Assembly (NCBI GenBank): GCA_018065985.1
Contig: JAGHSF010000009.1
Coordinates: 62,001-126,000, forward strand
DNA length: 64,000 nucleotides
DNA from: Candidatus Cryptobacteroides choladohippi
GTDB taxonomy: Bacteria; Bacteroidota; Bacteroidia; Bacteroidales; UBA932
Reading direction: 5' to 3'
The position numbers and the translations under genes were made by a program. This document shows, one piece after another, positions 9,892-17,310 of this stretch; the first letter of the stretch is position 1, and each line of letters starts with the position of its first letter. The notes under the pieces were generated by a model. That model did no database searches. It saw nothing but the letters and a program-made list of their open reading frames with translations, and had not been told where the DNA came from.

Positions 9892-10440
9892 TCAGATCTT
9901 CATTGAAGGCATGTCTGTCTTGCCTTCGGGTTCCTTGAGGTAATCCTTCTTCTCGAACTTGAGAAGACTTGCCACGAAAGACTCGGGGAACTGGCGAACC
10001 AGCCTGTTGTAGGAGGTGACTGTGTCGTTGTAGACCATACGGGCGGTGCGTACCTGGTTCTCGTACATGTTCACGGACTCCATTGCCTGCCTGTAGTTCT
10101 CGTTTGCCTTGAGTTCGGGGTAACGCTCCACTACAACGTCAATCTGGCGTGCAAGTTCGTTCATTGCCTTCTCCTGAGCCTCCACATCGGCGGCGCTGCT
10201 GTTCTGGTTGATGGGCTTGCGGGTTGCAATTACGTCCTTGAGCGTGTTGTACTCGTGCTCATTGTAGGACTTTACGAGCTCTGCAAGCGCAGTGAGAGCG
10301 TCCCAGCGGCTGTTCTGCTGGACGCCGATCTGGCTCATTGCATTCTGGCACTTCTCGTCTTTGCTGACAAGATTGCGCTGTACGTTGATGATCCAGAGAA
10401 CAAGAACCGCCACGATGGCGATGATGATGATAGCTGCCAT
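9892..10440 (-). CDS. lemA: LemA family protein
   Basis: A 182-residue LemA protein with an N-terminal membrane helix (about residues 3-20) followed by a long helical domain. Family signatures seen are the RNLVSKDEKCQNAMSQIGVQQNSRWDAL segment after the membrane helix (rough positions 22-49), the central ERYPELKANENY and the C-terminal YNRLVRQFPESF. LemA is an inner-membrane-anchored helical-bundle protein of unclear role, often paired with DUF2207 or TPM-domain proteins. It heads a four-gene minus-strand cluster (lemA, DUF2207, recG, S9 peptidase). Upstream, TATATTTA on the minus strand (10463-10470) is one base from the -7 consensus and may be its promoter. Confidence 0.92.
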   Translation of the reverse strand: MAAIIIIAIVAVLVLWIINVQRNLVSKDEKCQNAMSQIGVQQNSRWDALTALAELVKSYNEHEYNTLKDVIATRKPINQNSSAADVEAQEKAMNELARQIDVVVERYPELKANENYRQAMESVNMYENQVRTARMVYNDTVTSYNRLVRQFPESFVASLLKFEKKDYLKEPEGKTDMPSMKI

Positions 10441-10486
10441 TTCAATCTTATTTTAATGATTTGTAAATATAGGTAATATTCGACAC

Positions 10487-10517
10487 AAAAAAAAGACCGC
10501 CCTGTGCGGGCGGCCTT
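10487..10517 (-). terminator. Rho-independent terminator of pckA
   Basis: On the minus strand GGCCGCCC and GGGCGGTC form an 8-bp GC-rich stem (one G-T pair) around a GCACA loop, followed immediately by eight T residues (complement of 10494-10487). It starts about 20 bp after the pckA stop and separates pckA from lemA. Confidence 0.93.
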
Positions 10518-10536
10518 TCATTTATGAAGCTTCCGA

Positions 10537-12141
10537 TTAAAGCTGGGGACCAGCTGCTACGAGTGCCTTGCCGGCCTCGTTGCTCTCGTACTTCTTGAAG
10601 TTCTTGATGAAGCGTGCTGCAAGATCCTTTGCCTTCTCCTCCCACTGAGATGCCTCAGCGTAGGTGTCGCGAGGATCGAGGATGCCTGTGTCAACACCCT
10701 TGAGCTCGGTAGGAACCTCGAAGTTGAAGTAAGGGATGTTCTTGGTAGCTGCCTTGTCGATGGAACCGTCGAGGATTGCGTCGATGATACCGCGGGTATC
10801 GCGGATGGAGATACGCTTGCCAGTTCCGTTCCAGCCTGTGTTGACGAGGTATGCCTTTGCACCGCTCTGCTCCATTCTCTTCACGAGCTCCTCGGCATAC
10901 TTTGTAGGATGCAGTTCGAGGAATGCCTGGCCGAAGCATGCAGAGAAGGTAGGAGTAGGCTCGGTGATGCCGCGCTCTGTACCTGCGAGCTTAGCGGTGA
11001 AACCGCTGAGGAAGTAGTACTTTGTCTGCTCGGGAGTGAGGATGGATACGGGAGGAAGTACACCGAATGCGTCAGCTGAGAGGAAGATTACCTGCTTTGC
11101 AGCGGGACCTGCGCTCTGAGGACGAACGATGTTCTTGATGTGATAGATAGGGTATGAAACGCGGGTGTTCTCGGTAACGCTCTTGTCGTTGAAGTCGATA
11201 ACGCCGTTCTCGTCTACTGTGACGTTCTCGAGGAGTGCGTCGCGGTGGATTGCGTTGTAGATATCGGGCTCAGACTCCTTGTCGAGCTTGATGACCTTTG
11301 CGTAGCAGCCGCCCTCGAAGTTGAATACACCGTGGTCGTCCCAGCCGTGCTCGTCGTCACCGATGAGCTTGCGCTTGGGATCGGTTGAAAGTGTGGTCTT
11401 GCCGGTTCCTGAGAGACCGAAGAAGATGGCGGTGTTCTCACCGTTCATGTCGGTGTTGGCAGAGCAGTGCATAGCAGCGATGCCCTTGAGGGGAAGGAAG
11501 TAGTTCATCATTGAGAACATACCCTTCTTCATCTCACCACCGTACCATGTGTTGAGGATAACCTGCTCCTTGCTTGTTACGTTGAATGCAACGCAGGTCT
11601 CGCTGCGGAGACCGAGCTCTGCATAGTTGGAAACCTTTGCCTTTGCTGCGCAGTAAACCACGAAGTCAGGCTCCTGGTCGAACTCCTTCTGATTCTTGGG
11701 ACGGATGAACATGTTGGTCACGAAGTGAGCCTGCCATGCAACTTCCATGATGAAGCGAACCTTCATGCGGGTGTCCTCGTTTGTTCCGCAGAAACCGTCT
11801 ACAACGTAGAGCTTCTTGCCGCTGAGCTGCTCGATGGCAAGCTTCTTGACCTCTGCCCATGTTGACTCTGACATTGCGTGGTTGTCATTGTGGTACTCCT
11901 CGCTGTCCCACCATACGGTGTTCTTTGAGTTCTCGTCCATGACGATGTACTTGTCCTTGGGAGAACGTCCGGTGTAGATACCGGTCATTACGTTGAGTGC
12001 ACCGAGCTCGGTTTCCTGAGCCTTCTCGTAACCGTCGAGTTCAGGACGGGTCTCTTCGTTGAAAAGCACCTCGTAAGTGGGATTGTAGATGATCTCCTTT
12101 ACGCTGTTGATGCCGTACTTGTTCAGATTGATGTTTGCCAT
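10537..12141 (-). CDS. pckA: Phosphoenolpyruvate carboxykinase (ATP)
   Basis: A 534-residue ATP-dependent PEP carboxykinase, interconverting oxaloacetate plus ATP with PEP, CO2 and ADP. The kinase-1a P-loop [11 protein letters not shown] is at residues 242-252 and the kinase-2 motif LIGDDEHGW at about 259-267; [12 protein letters not shown] and RVSYPIYHI are the usual flanking family motifs. In anaerobic Bacteroidales the enzyme works mostly in the carboxylating direction, feeding the fumarate/succinate pathway (family knowledge). The gene is monocistronic by context, with its own promoter at 12192-12222 and a strong terminator at 10487-10517. A 16-bp perfect palindrome lies right upstream of its -33 box. 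Confidence 0.97.
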   Translation of the reverse strand: MANINLNKYGINSVKEIIYNPTYEVLFNEETRPELDGYEKAQETELGALNVMTGIYTGRSPKDKYIVMDENSKNTVWWDSEEYHNDNHAMSESTWAEVKKLAIEQLSGKKLYVVDGFCGTNEDTRMKVRFIMEVAWQAHFVTNMFIRPKNQKEFDQEPDFVVYCAAKAKVSNYAELGLRSETCVAFNVTSKEQVILNTWYGGEMKKGMFSMMNYFLPLKGIAAMHCSANTDMNGENTAIFFGLSGTGKTTLSTDPKRKLIGDDEHGWDDHGVFNFEGGCYAKVIKLDKESEPDIYNAIHRDALLENVTVDENGVIDFNDKSVTENTRVSYPIYHIKNIVRPQSAGPAAKQVIFLSADAFGVLPPVSILTPEQTKYYFLSGFTAKLAGTERGITEPTPTFSACFGQAFLELHPTKYAEELVKRMEQSGAKAYLVNTGWNGTGKRISIRDTRGIIDAILDGSIDKAATKNIPYFNFEVPTELKGVDTGILDPRDTYAEASQWEEKAKDLAARFIKNFKKYESNEAGKALVAAGPQL

Positions 12142-12191
12142 AATGTTTATTGAAAATTACAATTTACCTTGTTTTTTGCTTTTAAGCGCCG

Positions 12192-12222
12192 CAAAATTAG
12201 CTTTTTTTCTTGTCTTTTCCAA
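12192..12222 (-). promoter_or_regulatory. Bacteroidota-type promoter of pckA
   Basis: Minus-strand TAATTTTG (12192-12199) is a perfect TAnnTTTG -7 box and TTG (complement of CAA at 12220-12222) is a -33 element with 20 bp between them, matching the Bacteroidota sigma-A promoter. The predicted start is around 12185, giving a leader of roughly 45 nt. Confidence 0.75.
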
Positions 12223-12223
12223 G

Positions 12224-12239
12224 TATTGCTTAAGCAATA
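12224..12239. promoter_or_regulatory. Perfect 16-bp palindrome next to the pckA promoter
   Basis: TATTGCTTAAGCAATA is fully self-complementary. It lies between the recQ stop (12242) and the -33 box of pckA (12220-12222), and no T-run follows on either strand, so an operator for a dimeric regulator of pckA fits better than a terminator. The regulator is unknown. Confidence 0.45.
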
Positions 12240-12241
12240 TG

Positions 12242-14113
12242 TCATATTTCCCCTTCGTCCAGCATGCTCCTGTATATTGCCACGGCGTCCTTCGGCAGGC
12301 CGTTTGCCGGATTGAGACACCATGCCGCCACATCTGCCGCCGACGCGCCCGGGTGAGCCTCAAGATAGGCCCTTATCTGCCTTCTGGCCGAGGCTTTCAC
12401 CGCCTTGCCGCTGCTGCGGCAGATGTCGCAGTTTCCGCAGTCCTCGCTGTCTTCCTGCCCGAAGTATGCCAGGAGCGCCCTGGACCGGCAGGTGCCGGTG
12501 TCGGAAGCGTATCGGATGATGGCGTCGGCTCTTTTCACGGCATTGCCTTTCAGGAATTCGTATTTCTCTTTCTGCAGGTTCACGTTTCCCGGTTCGAGCC
12601 TGTTGTGATACAGGAAGATGATGGTGCTGTGGTCTGCCGGTATGTAGCGTATGACGTGCTCCAGCGACAGCCTGTACAGCAGCTGCCGCAGGCCGGGGAT
12701 GGTGGTGCCCATCTTGGAGGCAATGCGCTCCTCGTCCACCGGTACTGCGAAACTGAATATCCCGGCATGGCTGCGCATCAGGATTTCCAGTAACTCCACC
12801 ATCTGAGGATCGGGCAGTTCCGTCTCATAAAGCGCCTCTCTTGACACTGAAATTTTCACCTGTGTCGAGATGTCGGCATCTTCGGTATAGCTCAGGTGCT
12901 CGGAGCGCTCGAGATATTTGATCGCATAATGGACGAGAGGTCTCTGCAGCTTGTAGTGCCCGCAGAACTCGTCTATGTCGAACTTGAGGGTCCGCCCTTC
13001 GCCGGACTCGTACTGTATGCCGTAGAAGATATGCAGCTTCTGGTAGATGTCGGCTATGTATTCCAGACTTGGGAACGAGCATTCAAGTACCTGCCGCAGG
13101 CCGCGGACGTCGGATTCGTTCCAAAGCAGCACGGCGTATGAGCGTCTGCCGTCCCTGCCAGCGCGTCCCGCTTCCTGGAAATAGGCCTCGGGACTGTCCG
13201 GGAGGCTCATGTGCACCACGAAGCGCACGTCGGGCTTGTCTATTCCCATGCCGAAGGCGTTGGTGCAGACCATTACCCTGATCTGCCCGCTTTTCCAGTC
13301 GGCCTGGCGCTGGTTTCTGGTCTCGGCCCCCAGCCCTGCATGGTAGAAGGATGCGCTGATCCCGTTTGCCTGCAGGAATGCGGCGACCTCTTCGCATTTG
13401 CGCCTGTGCCTCAGGTAGATGATGCCCGAGCCGGGTACGCCGCGGCAGATGTCCAGTATCTGACCGGACTTGTCTTCACACTGGCGGACTATGTAGCTTA
13501 GATTCGGCCTCTCGAAGCCGCTGCGCAGCATCGTGAAACCGCCCTTGCCGTCAGAGAGCTTCTGTATGATATCCTGGGCCACCTGGGGGGTGGCTGTTGC
13601 CGTAAGCGCTATGACGGGTGCCTTGACTATCTTGCGGATATTGCTTATTTTCAGATAGTTCGGGCGGAAGTCGTAGCCCCATTGCGAGATGCAGTGCGCC
13701 TCGTCGACCACGATGTAGCTGACCTTCATCACTTCCAGGTATGACTTGAACAGCGAGGTGCCTATGCGCTCAGGCGAGACATACAGGAACTTGAAGTCGC
13801 CGTATGCCGCATTGTTGAGGGCCAGGTCAATCTCGCGCCGCCCCATTCCGGCGTGGACCGCAAGTGCCTTGATGCCGCGCGCCTCCAGGTTCTGCACCTG
13901 GTCCTTCATGAGTGCGATGAGCGGGGTGATCACTATTGCAATGCCCTCGCGTGCCATTGCCGGCACCTGGAAACAGATGCTCTTGCCTCCGCCGGTGGGA
14001 AGGATGGCGAGGACGTCATGGCCGGAGAGTGCTTCATCAATTATCTCCTGCTGCATGGGGCGGAACGAGTCATATCCCCAGTATTCCTTCAGTATTTCTA
14101 TAGCACGCGGCAT
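12242..14113 (-). CDS. recQ: ATP-dependent DNA helicase RecQ
   Basis: A 623-residue RecQ helicase. The start at 14113 (MPRAIEILKEYWGYDSFRPMQQ) was chosen because the family begins here and further upstream sequence belongs to the divergent gene's leader. Motifs: PTGGGKS (Walker A), VDEAHCISQWGYDFRP (DEAH box plus aromatic-rich loop), ALTATATPQV, GMGIDKPDVRFVVH and QEAGRAGRDGR. The RQC zinc cluster (CRSRALLAYFG...CGNCDIC) is present, followed by a short tail without a recognisable HRDC domain, as in compact RecQ proteins. Expected role: 3'-5' unwinding in recombination and fork repair. Divergent from the RsmI-like gene, with 40 bp between starts. Confidence 0.95.
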   Translation of the reverse strand: MPRAIEILKEYWGYDSFRPMQQEIIDEALSGHDVLAILPTGGGKSICFQVPAMAREGIAIVITPLIALMKDQVQNLEARGIKALAVHAGMGRREIDLALNNAAYGDFKFLYVSPERIGTSLFKSYLEVMKVSYIVVDEAHCISQWGYDFRPNYLKISNIRKIVKAPVIALTATATPQVAQDIIQKLSDGKGGFTMLRSGFERPNLSYIVRQCEDKSGQILDICRGVPGSGIIYLRHRRKCEEVAAFLQANGISASFYHAGLGAETRNQRQADWKSGQIRVMVCTNAFGMGIDKPDVRFVVHMSLPDSPEAYFQEAGRAGRDGRRSYAVLLWNESDVRGLRQVLECSFPSLEYIADIYQKLHIFYGIQYESGEGRTLKFDIDEFCGHYKLQRPLVHYAIKYLERSEHLSYTEDADISTQVKISVSREALYETELPDPQMVELLEILMRSHAGIFSFAVPVDEERIASKMGTTIPGLRQLLYRLSLEHVIRYIPADHSTIIFLYHNRLEPGNVNLQKEKYEFLKGNAVKRADAIIRYASDTGTCRSRALLAYFGQEDSEDCGNCDICRSSGKAVKASARRQIRAYLEAHPGASAADVAAWCLNPANGLPKDAVAIYRSMLDEGEI

Positions 14114-14140
14114 ATTCTGCGAATTTAGCAAATTATTCCC

Positions 14141-14148
14141 TACCTTTG
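14141..14148 (+). promoter_or_regulatory. -7 box for the rsmI-like gene
   Basis: TACCTTTG matches TAnnTTTG exactly and ends 5 bp before the GTG at 14154. Transcription would start almost at the start codon, which supports GTG as the true start and a nearly leaderless message. No -33 TTG at 19-21 bp was seen. Confidence 0.55.
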
Positions 14149-14153
14149 CAAAC

Positions 14154-14855
14154 GTGAAAGGCAAATTGTATCTGATTCCTTCTCCCTTGGGAGAAGTCGA
14201 CCTGGCCGGAATCCTTCCTGCACAGGTGCTTGAGATTGCGTGCAGCCTCAAGATATTTGTCGTGGAGGAAGCCCGCACGGTGCGCCGCTATCTGTCGAAG
14301 GCAGGGCTTCGCGGCCATATCGAGGAACTTGAACTCCACGAACTCAACGAGCACACGGCTCCTGCCGAGGTGGAGGCTCTGGTGTCCCTGTTCGACAGGG
14401 GTGACGTCGGGCTTGTATCGGAAGCCGGTCTGCCCGCCGTTGCCGACCCCGGTGCCGCTCTTGTAGCCCTCTGCCACAGGCACGGCATAGAGGTTGTCCC
14501 TCTGGTCGGACCGTCGTCTCTCATGCTCGCCCTCATGGCGTCCGGGCTCAACGGCCAGTCCTTCGCGTTCAGAGGCTACATCCCCGCAAAGACTGATGAG
14601 CGCCGCTCGGCTCTCAAGGATATTGAGCGCCTTTCCAAGCAGTTGAACCAGAGCCAGATACTGATAGAGACTCCATACAGGAACGATTCTCTGTTTGCCG
14701 ACATGCTCCAGCTTCTTTCACCTGGAACAAGGGTCTGCGTGGCTGCCGACATAACCCTTCCGACGCAGTTCATCCGTACAGCCACCGTGGCTGAATGGAA
14801 AAGCCGCCCTCTGACAATAGGGAAGCGCCCCTGTGTCTTCATAATCCTTGCATAA
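14154..14855 (+). CDS. SAM-dependent methyltransferase, RsmI/tetrapyrrole methylase family
   Basis: A 233-residue protein starting at GTG 14154 (VKGKLYLIPSPLGEVDLAGILP). The frame is open further upstream, but that part is non-conserved and lies over recQ. Family features: the N-terminal LYLIPSPLG strand-loop, FVVEEARTVRRYL, the SAM-binding DVGLVSEAGLPAVADPGAALVALCHRHG and the VPLVGPSSLMLALMASGLNGQSFAFRGYIP segment. It resembles RsmI, which 2'-O-methylates C1402 of 16S rRNA, but belongs to the Bacteroidota 'SAM-dependent methyltransferase' branch, so the exact substrate is inferred. folB begins 2 bp after the stop, suggesting one transcript with folB and mtaB. Confidence 0.85.
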   Translation: MKGKLYLIPSPLGEVDLAGILPAQVLEIACSLKIFVVEEARTVRRYLSKAGLRGHIEELELHELNEHTAPAEVEALVSLFDRGDVGLVSEAGLPAVADPGAALVALCHRHGIEVVPLVGPSSLMLALMASGLNGQSFAFRGYIPAKTDERRSALKDIERLSKQLNQSQILIETPYRNDSLFADMLQLLSPGTRVCVAADITLPTQFIRTATVAEWKSRPLTIGKRPCVFIILA

Positions 14856-14856
14856 G

Positions 14857-15210
14857 ATGACGGGAACGGTAGAGCTTTGCGGAATGGAATTCTTCGCTTT
14901 CCACGGCTGTCTGGAGAGCGAGCGGCGCGATGGGAACTACTTTGTCGTGGATGTGCGTTTCCGCTGTGACGTCACTGATGCTGCAGAGTCCGATGACCTT
15001 TCCGATGCAGTGAACTACGCCGAGGTCTATGACATTGTGGCAGAGCAGATGGCGGTCCCGTCGAATCTGCTCGAGCATGTTGCGGCGCGCATTGCGTCCG
15101 AGCTGAAAGGAAACTTCACTCAGATGCTCTCGGTGAGCGTCTGCGTGGCAAAGAGGAACCCTCCTGTAAAGGGTCCGGTCGCCTGGTCGAAGGTGACAGT
15201 TGAATTATGA
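14857..15210 (+). CDS. folB: Dihydroneopterin aldolase
   Basis: A 117-residue FolB-family protein (MTGTVELCGMEFFAFHGCLESERRDG). The AFHGCLESE segment matches the active-site loop (usual FFAYHGVLPEE), and VNYAEVYDIV plus LLEHVAARIA match the family's following helices. It cleaves 7,8-dihydroneopterin to 6-hydroxymethyl-dihydropterin and glycolaldehyde in folate synthesis, usually as an octamer. ATG 14857 is preferred over 14848, which would overlap the upstream gene by 8 bp. The stop overlaps the mtaB start as ATGA, implying translational coupling. Confidence 0.9.
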   Translation: MTGTVELCGMEFFAFHGCLESERRDGNYFVVDVRFRCDVTDAAESDDLSDAVNYAEVYDIVAEQMAVPSNLLEHVAARIASELKGNFTQMLSVSVCVAKRNPPVKGPVAWSKVTVEL

Positions 15211-16454
15211 TAAAGATTGCATTTCTGACTCTCGGCTGCAAGCTCAACTACGCCGAGACCTCGACATATGAGCGCGGCTTCGTTGAAGCAGGATGCCAGG
15301 TTGTTCCCTGGCAGGAGGCGGCTGACGTTTATGTGGTCAATACGTGCTCGGTCACAGCCACGGCCGATTCGAAGTCCCGTAACCTTGTGCGCAAGGTGCT
15401 GAGGATCAATCCGTCAGCCTTTGTTGTCGTGGTCGGCTGCAGCGCCGAACTCAGGCGCGGGGACATTGAATCCATCCCTGGCGTGGCAAAAGTGTTCGGA
15501 GCGGGCGAGAAGTCTCAGCTCGTGCCCTGGGTCCTTGCCACCCTTTCCGGCCACCCGATCGACTTCGCGGATTTACAGAGTGTGTTCCCCGCATACAGCA
15601 CAGGCGAGCGTACGCGCTCCTTCCTCAAGGTGCAGGACGGATGCGACAACTACTGCAAATACTGTACGGTCCCGTACGCCAGGGGTGCGAGCCGCAATGT
15701 GCCCATCTCAGTATGTGTCGACAATGCCAGGGCAATAGCGGCTGCCGGCGTCAGGGAGATAGTCCTCACCGGCGTGAACACAGGTGACTTCGGCCGTACC
15801 ACCGGAGAGTCCTTCCTCGACCTTCTCAAGGCGCTCAACGAGGTCGAAGGAATAGAGCGCTACCGGATCAGCAGCATAGAGCCGAACCTGCTTTCTGAGG
15901 AGATAATCGACTGGATCGCATCCGGAACCAGGTTCCAGCCCCACTTCCATATCCCGCTTCAGACAGGTTCCGATGTCCAGCTGGAACGCATGGGGCGCCA
16001 TTACGACACCGATTTCTTCCGCAGGAAGATCGCCTATGTCAGAAATGCCATGGAAGGTCCGGGAAAGCCTCTGGTCTTCTTTGGAATAGATGTCATGGTC
16101 GGGCTTCCGGGAGAGACTGCTGAACTTTTCGAGCAGACGCGTTCGTTCATAGAGGAGATCAATCCTGCGTTCATCCATGTATTCCCATATTCGCGCCGGC
16201 CGGGTACTCCTGCGGCCGACATGCCTGACCAGGTGCCCGAAGAGGAGAAGCACCGCCGTGTTGCTGTTCTCGAGGAGCTGTGCGCGAAGCTTCATGCCGA
16301 CTTCTGCGCCAGGAACAGGGGAGTGGCCGAGAAGGTGCTGTTCGAGTCCACCAGGCGTGGCGGAAAGATGGAAGGCTATACCGGAAACTACATCAGGGTC
16401 GAGCGCCCCTATGACGCATCACTGGTGAACACACTGGTTGACGTCATTCTATGA
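15207..16454 (+). CDS. mtaB: tRNA t6A37 C2-methylthiotransferase
   Basis: A 415-residue radical SAM methylthiotransferase of the MiaB/MtaB family. The N-terminal UPF0004 domain supplies three Cys (LGCKLNYAE, VNTCSV, VVGCSAEL) for the auxiliary 4Fe-4S cluster; the radical SAM cluster motif is CDNYCKYC, followed by TVPYARG. A TRAM-like C-terminal region closes the protein. The KLNYAE start and the absence of the MiaB-specific N-terminus favour MtaB, which makes ms2t6A at position 37 of ANN-decoding tRNAs. The last 11 bp overlap the convergent MBL-fold gene. Confidence 0.93.
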   Translation: MIKIAFLTLGCKLNYAETSTYERGFVEAGCQVVPWQEAADVYVVNTCSVTATADSKSRNLVRKVLRINPSAFVVVVGCSAELRRGDIESIPGVAKVFGAGEKSQLVPWVLATLSGHPIDFADLQSVFPAYSTGERTRSFLKVQDGCDNYCKYCTVPYARGASRNVPISVCVDNARAIAAAGVREIVLTGVNTGDFGRTTGESFLDLLKALNEVEGIERYRISSIEPNLLSEEIIDWIASGTRFQPHFHIPLQTGSDVQLERMGRHYDTDFFRRKIAYVRNAMEGPGKPLVFFGIDVMVGLPGETAELFEQTRSFIEEINPAFIHVFPYSRRPGTPAADMPDQVPEEEKHRRVAVLEELCAKLHADFCARNRGVAEKVLFESTRRGGKMEGYTGNYIRVERPYDASLVNTLVDVIL

Positions 16455-17310
16455 CGAGGCCGTCGTAGGCTGCATACACGCCTTCAGGAAGCATCGCTTC
16501 GAATTCCCTGTGCGGGGGCAGCTGATGCGACATGTGCGTGATGTAGGACTTCTTTGCTCCGATCTTCCCGAACATGTCCAGGCATTCCTGCAGAGAGGGA
16601 TGTGAATGATGTGCGGTAATCTTGACACAGCCGAGAGTGACCGCATCGAGCCCCTTCAGCTTCTCGAGTTCGCCGTCTTCGAGCATGCTTATGTCGGTCA
16701 TGTAGGCGATGTTCCCGAATCGGTATCCCAGCACCTGGAGTTTCTTTGTCTTGTGGTGCCAGCCCCTGATAGGAATCACGTCAGCAGTGATGTTCTGCGG
16801 ATTCTTGGGAGGCAGATGCTGATACCCCTTTGCGCTTTCCCATTCAAGCCAGTCCTCGATGGAATTCGAATGAAGGGTGATGGGGGACTGCCCGTCTATT
16901 ACATGCACGTTGATTTCCGGTGCGCCCGGATAGAGCACCTCAGTGAAGGCATACGGGATCTCGCCCATTAGCGTCCTCTGTACATGCTGCATGCAGTATA
17001 TGTTTACCGGATGATGCTCGATCAGGTTGAACGAGCGTACGTCGTCAAGCCCTCCGGTGTGGTCCTTGTGGTTGTGTGTCAGGAGTATGGCGTCGATGTG
17101 CCTTACGGAGGCCCTCAGCATCTGGTATCTGAAATCCGGACCTGCATCGACCAGAATAGTCAGCCCTCCGTATTCCACAAGCGCCGACGACCTCAGTCTT
17201 CTGTCCCTCGGGTCGGCAGATGTGCACACGGGGCAGTTGCACCCTATCATCGGGATTCCCTGTGATGTGCCTGTTCCAAGAAATGTCAGCCTTGCCTTAC
17301 TTGTGCTCAT
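16444..17310 (-). CDS. MBL-fold metallo-hydrolase (PhnP/RNase Z-like)
   Basis: A 288-residue metallo-beta-lactamase-fold protein. It has the N-terminal TFLGTGTSQGIPMIGCNCPVC signature with two close Cys, the metal site THNHKDHTGGLDD (HxHxDH) and further His in KITAHHSHPSLQE and ITHMSHQLPPH. PhnP-type phosphodiesterases and related uncharacterised hydrolases have this order, so a phosphodiester substrate is plausible but not shown. The start overlaps the end of tamB by 14 bp, suggesting translational coupling; the 3' end overlaps mtaB tail to tail. Confidence 0.85.
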   Translation of the reverse strand: MSTSKARLTFLGTGTSQGIPMIGCNCPVCTSADPRDRRLRSSALVEYGGLTILVDAGPDFRYQMLRASVRHIDAILLTHNHKDHTGGLDDVRSFNLIEHHPVNIYCMQHVQRTLMGEIPYAFTEVLYPGAPEINVHVIDGQSPITLHSNSIEDWLEWESAKGYQHLPPKNPQNITADVIPIRGWHHKTKKLQVLGYRFGNIAYMTDISMLEDGELEKLKGLDAVTLGCVKITAHHSHPSLQECLDMFGKIGAKKSYITHMSHQLPPHREFEAMLPEGVYAAYDGLVIE

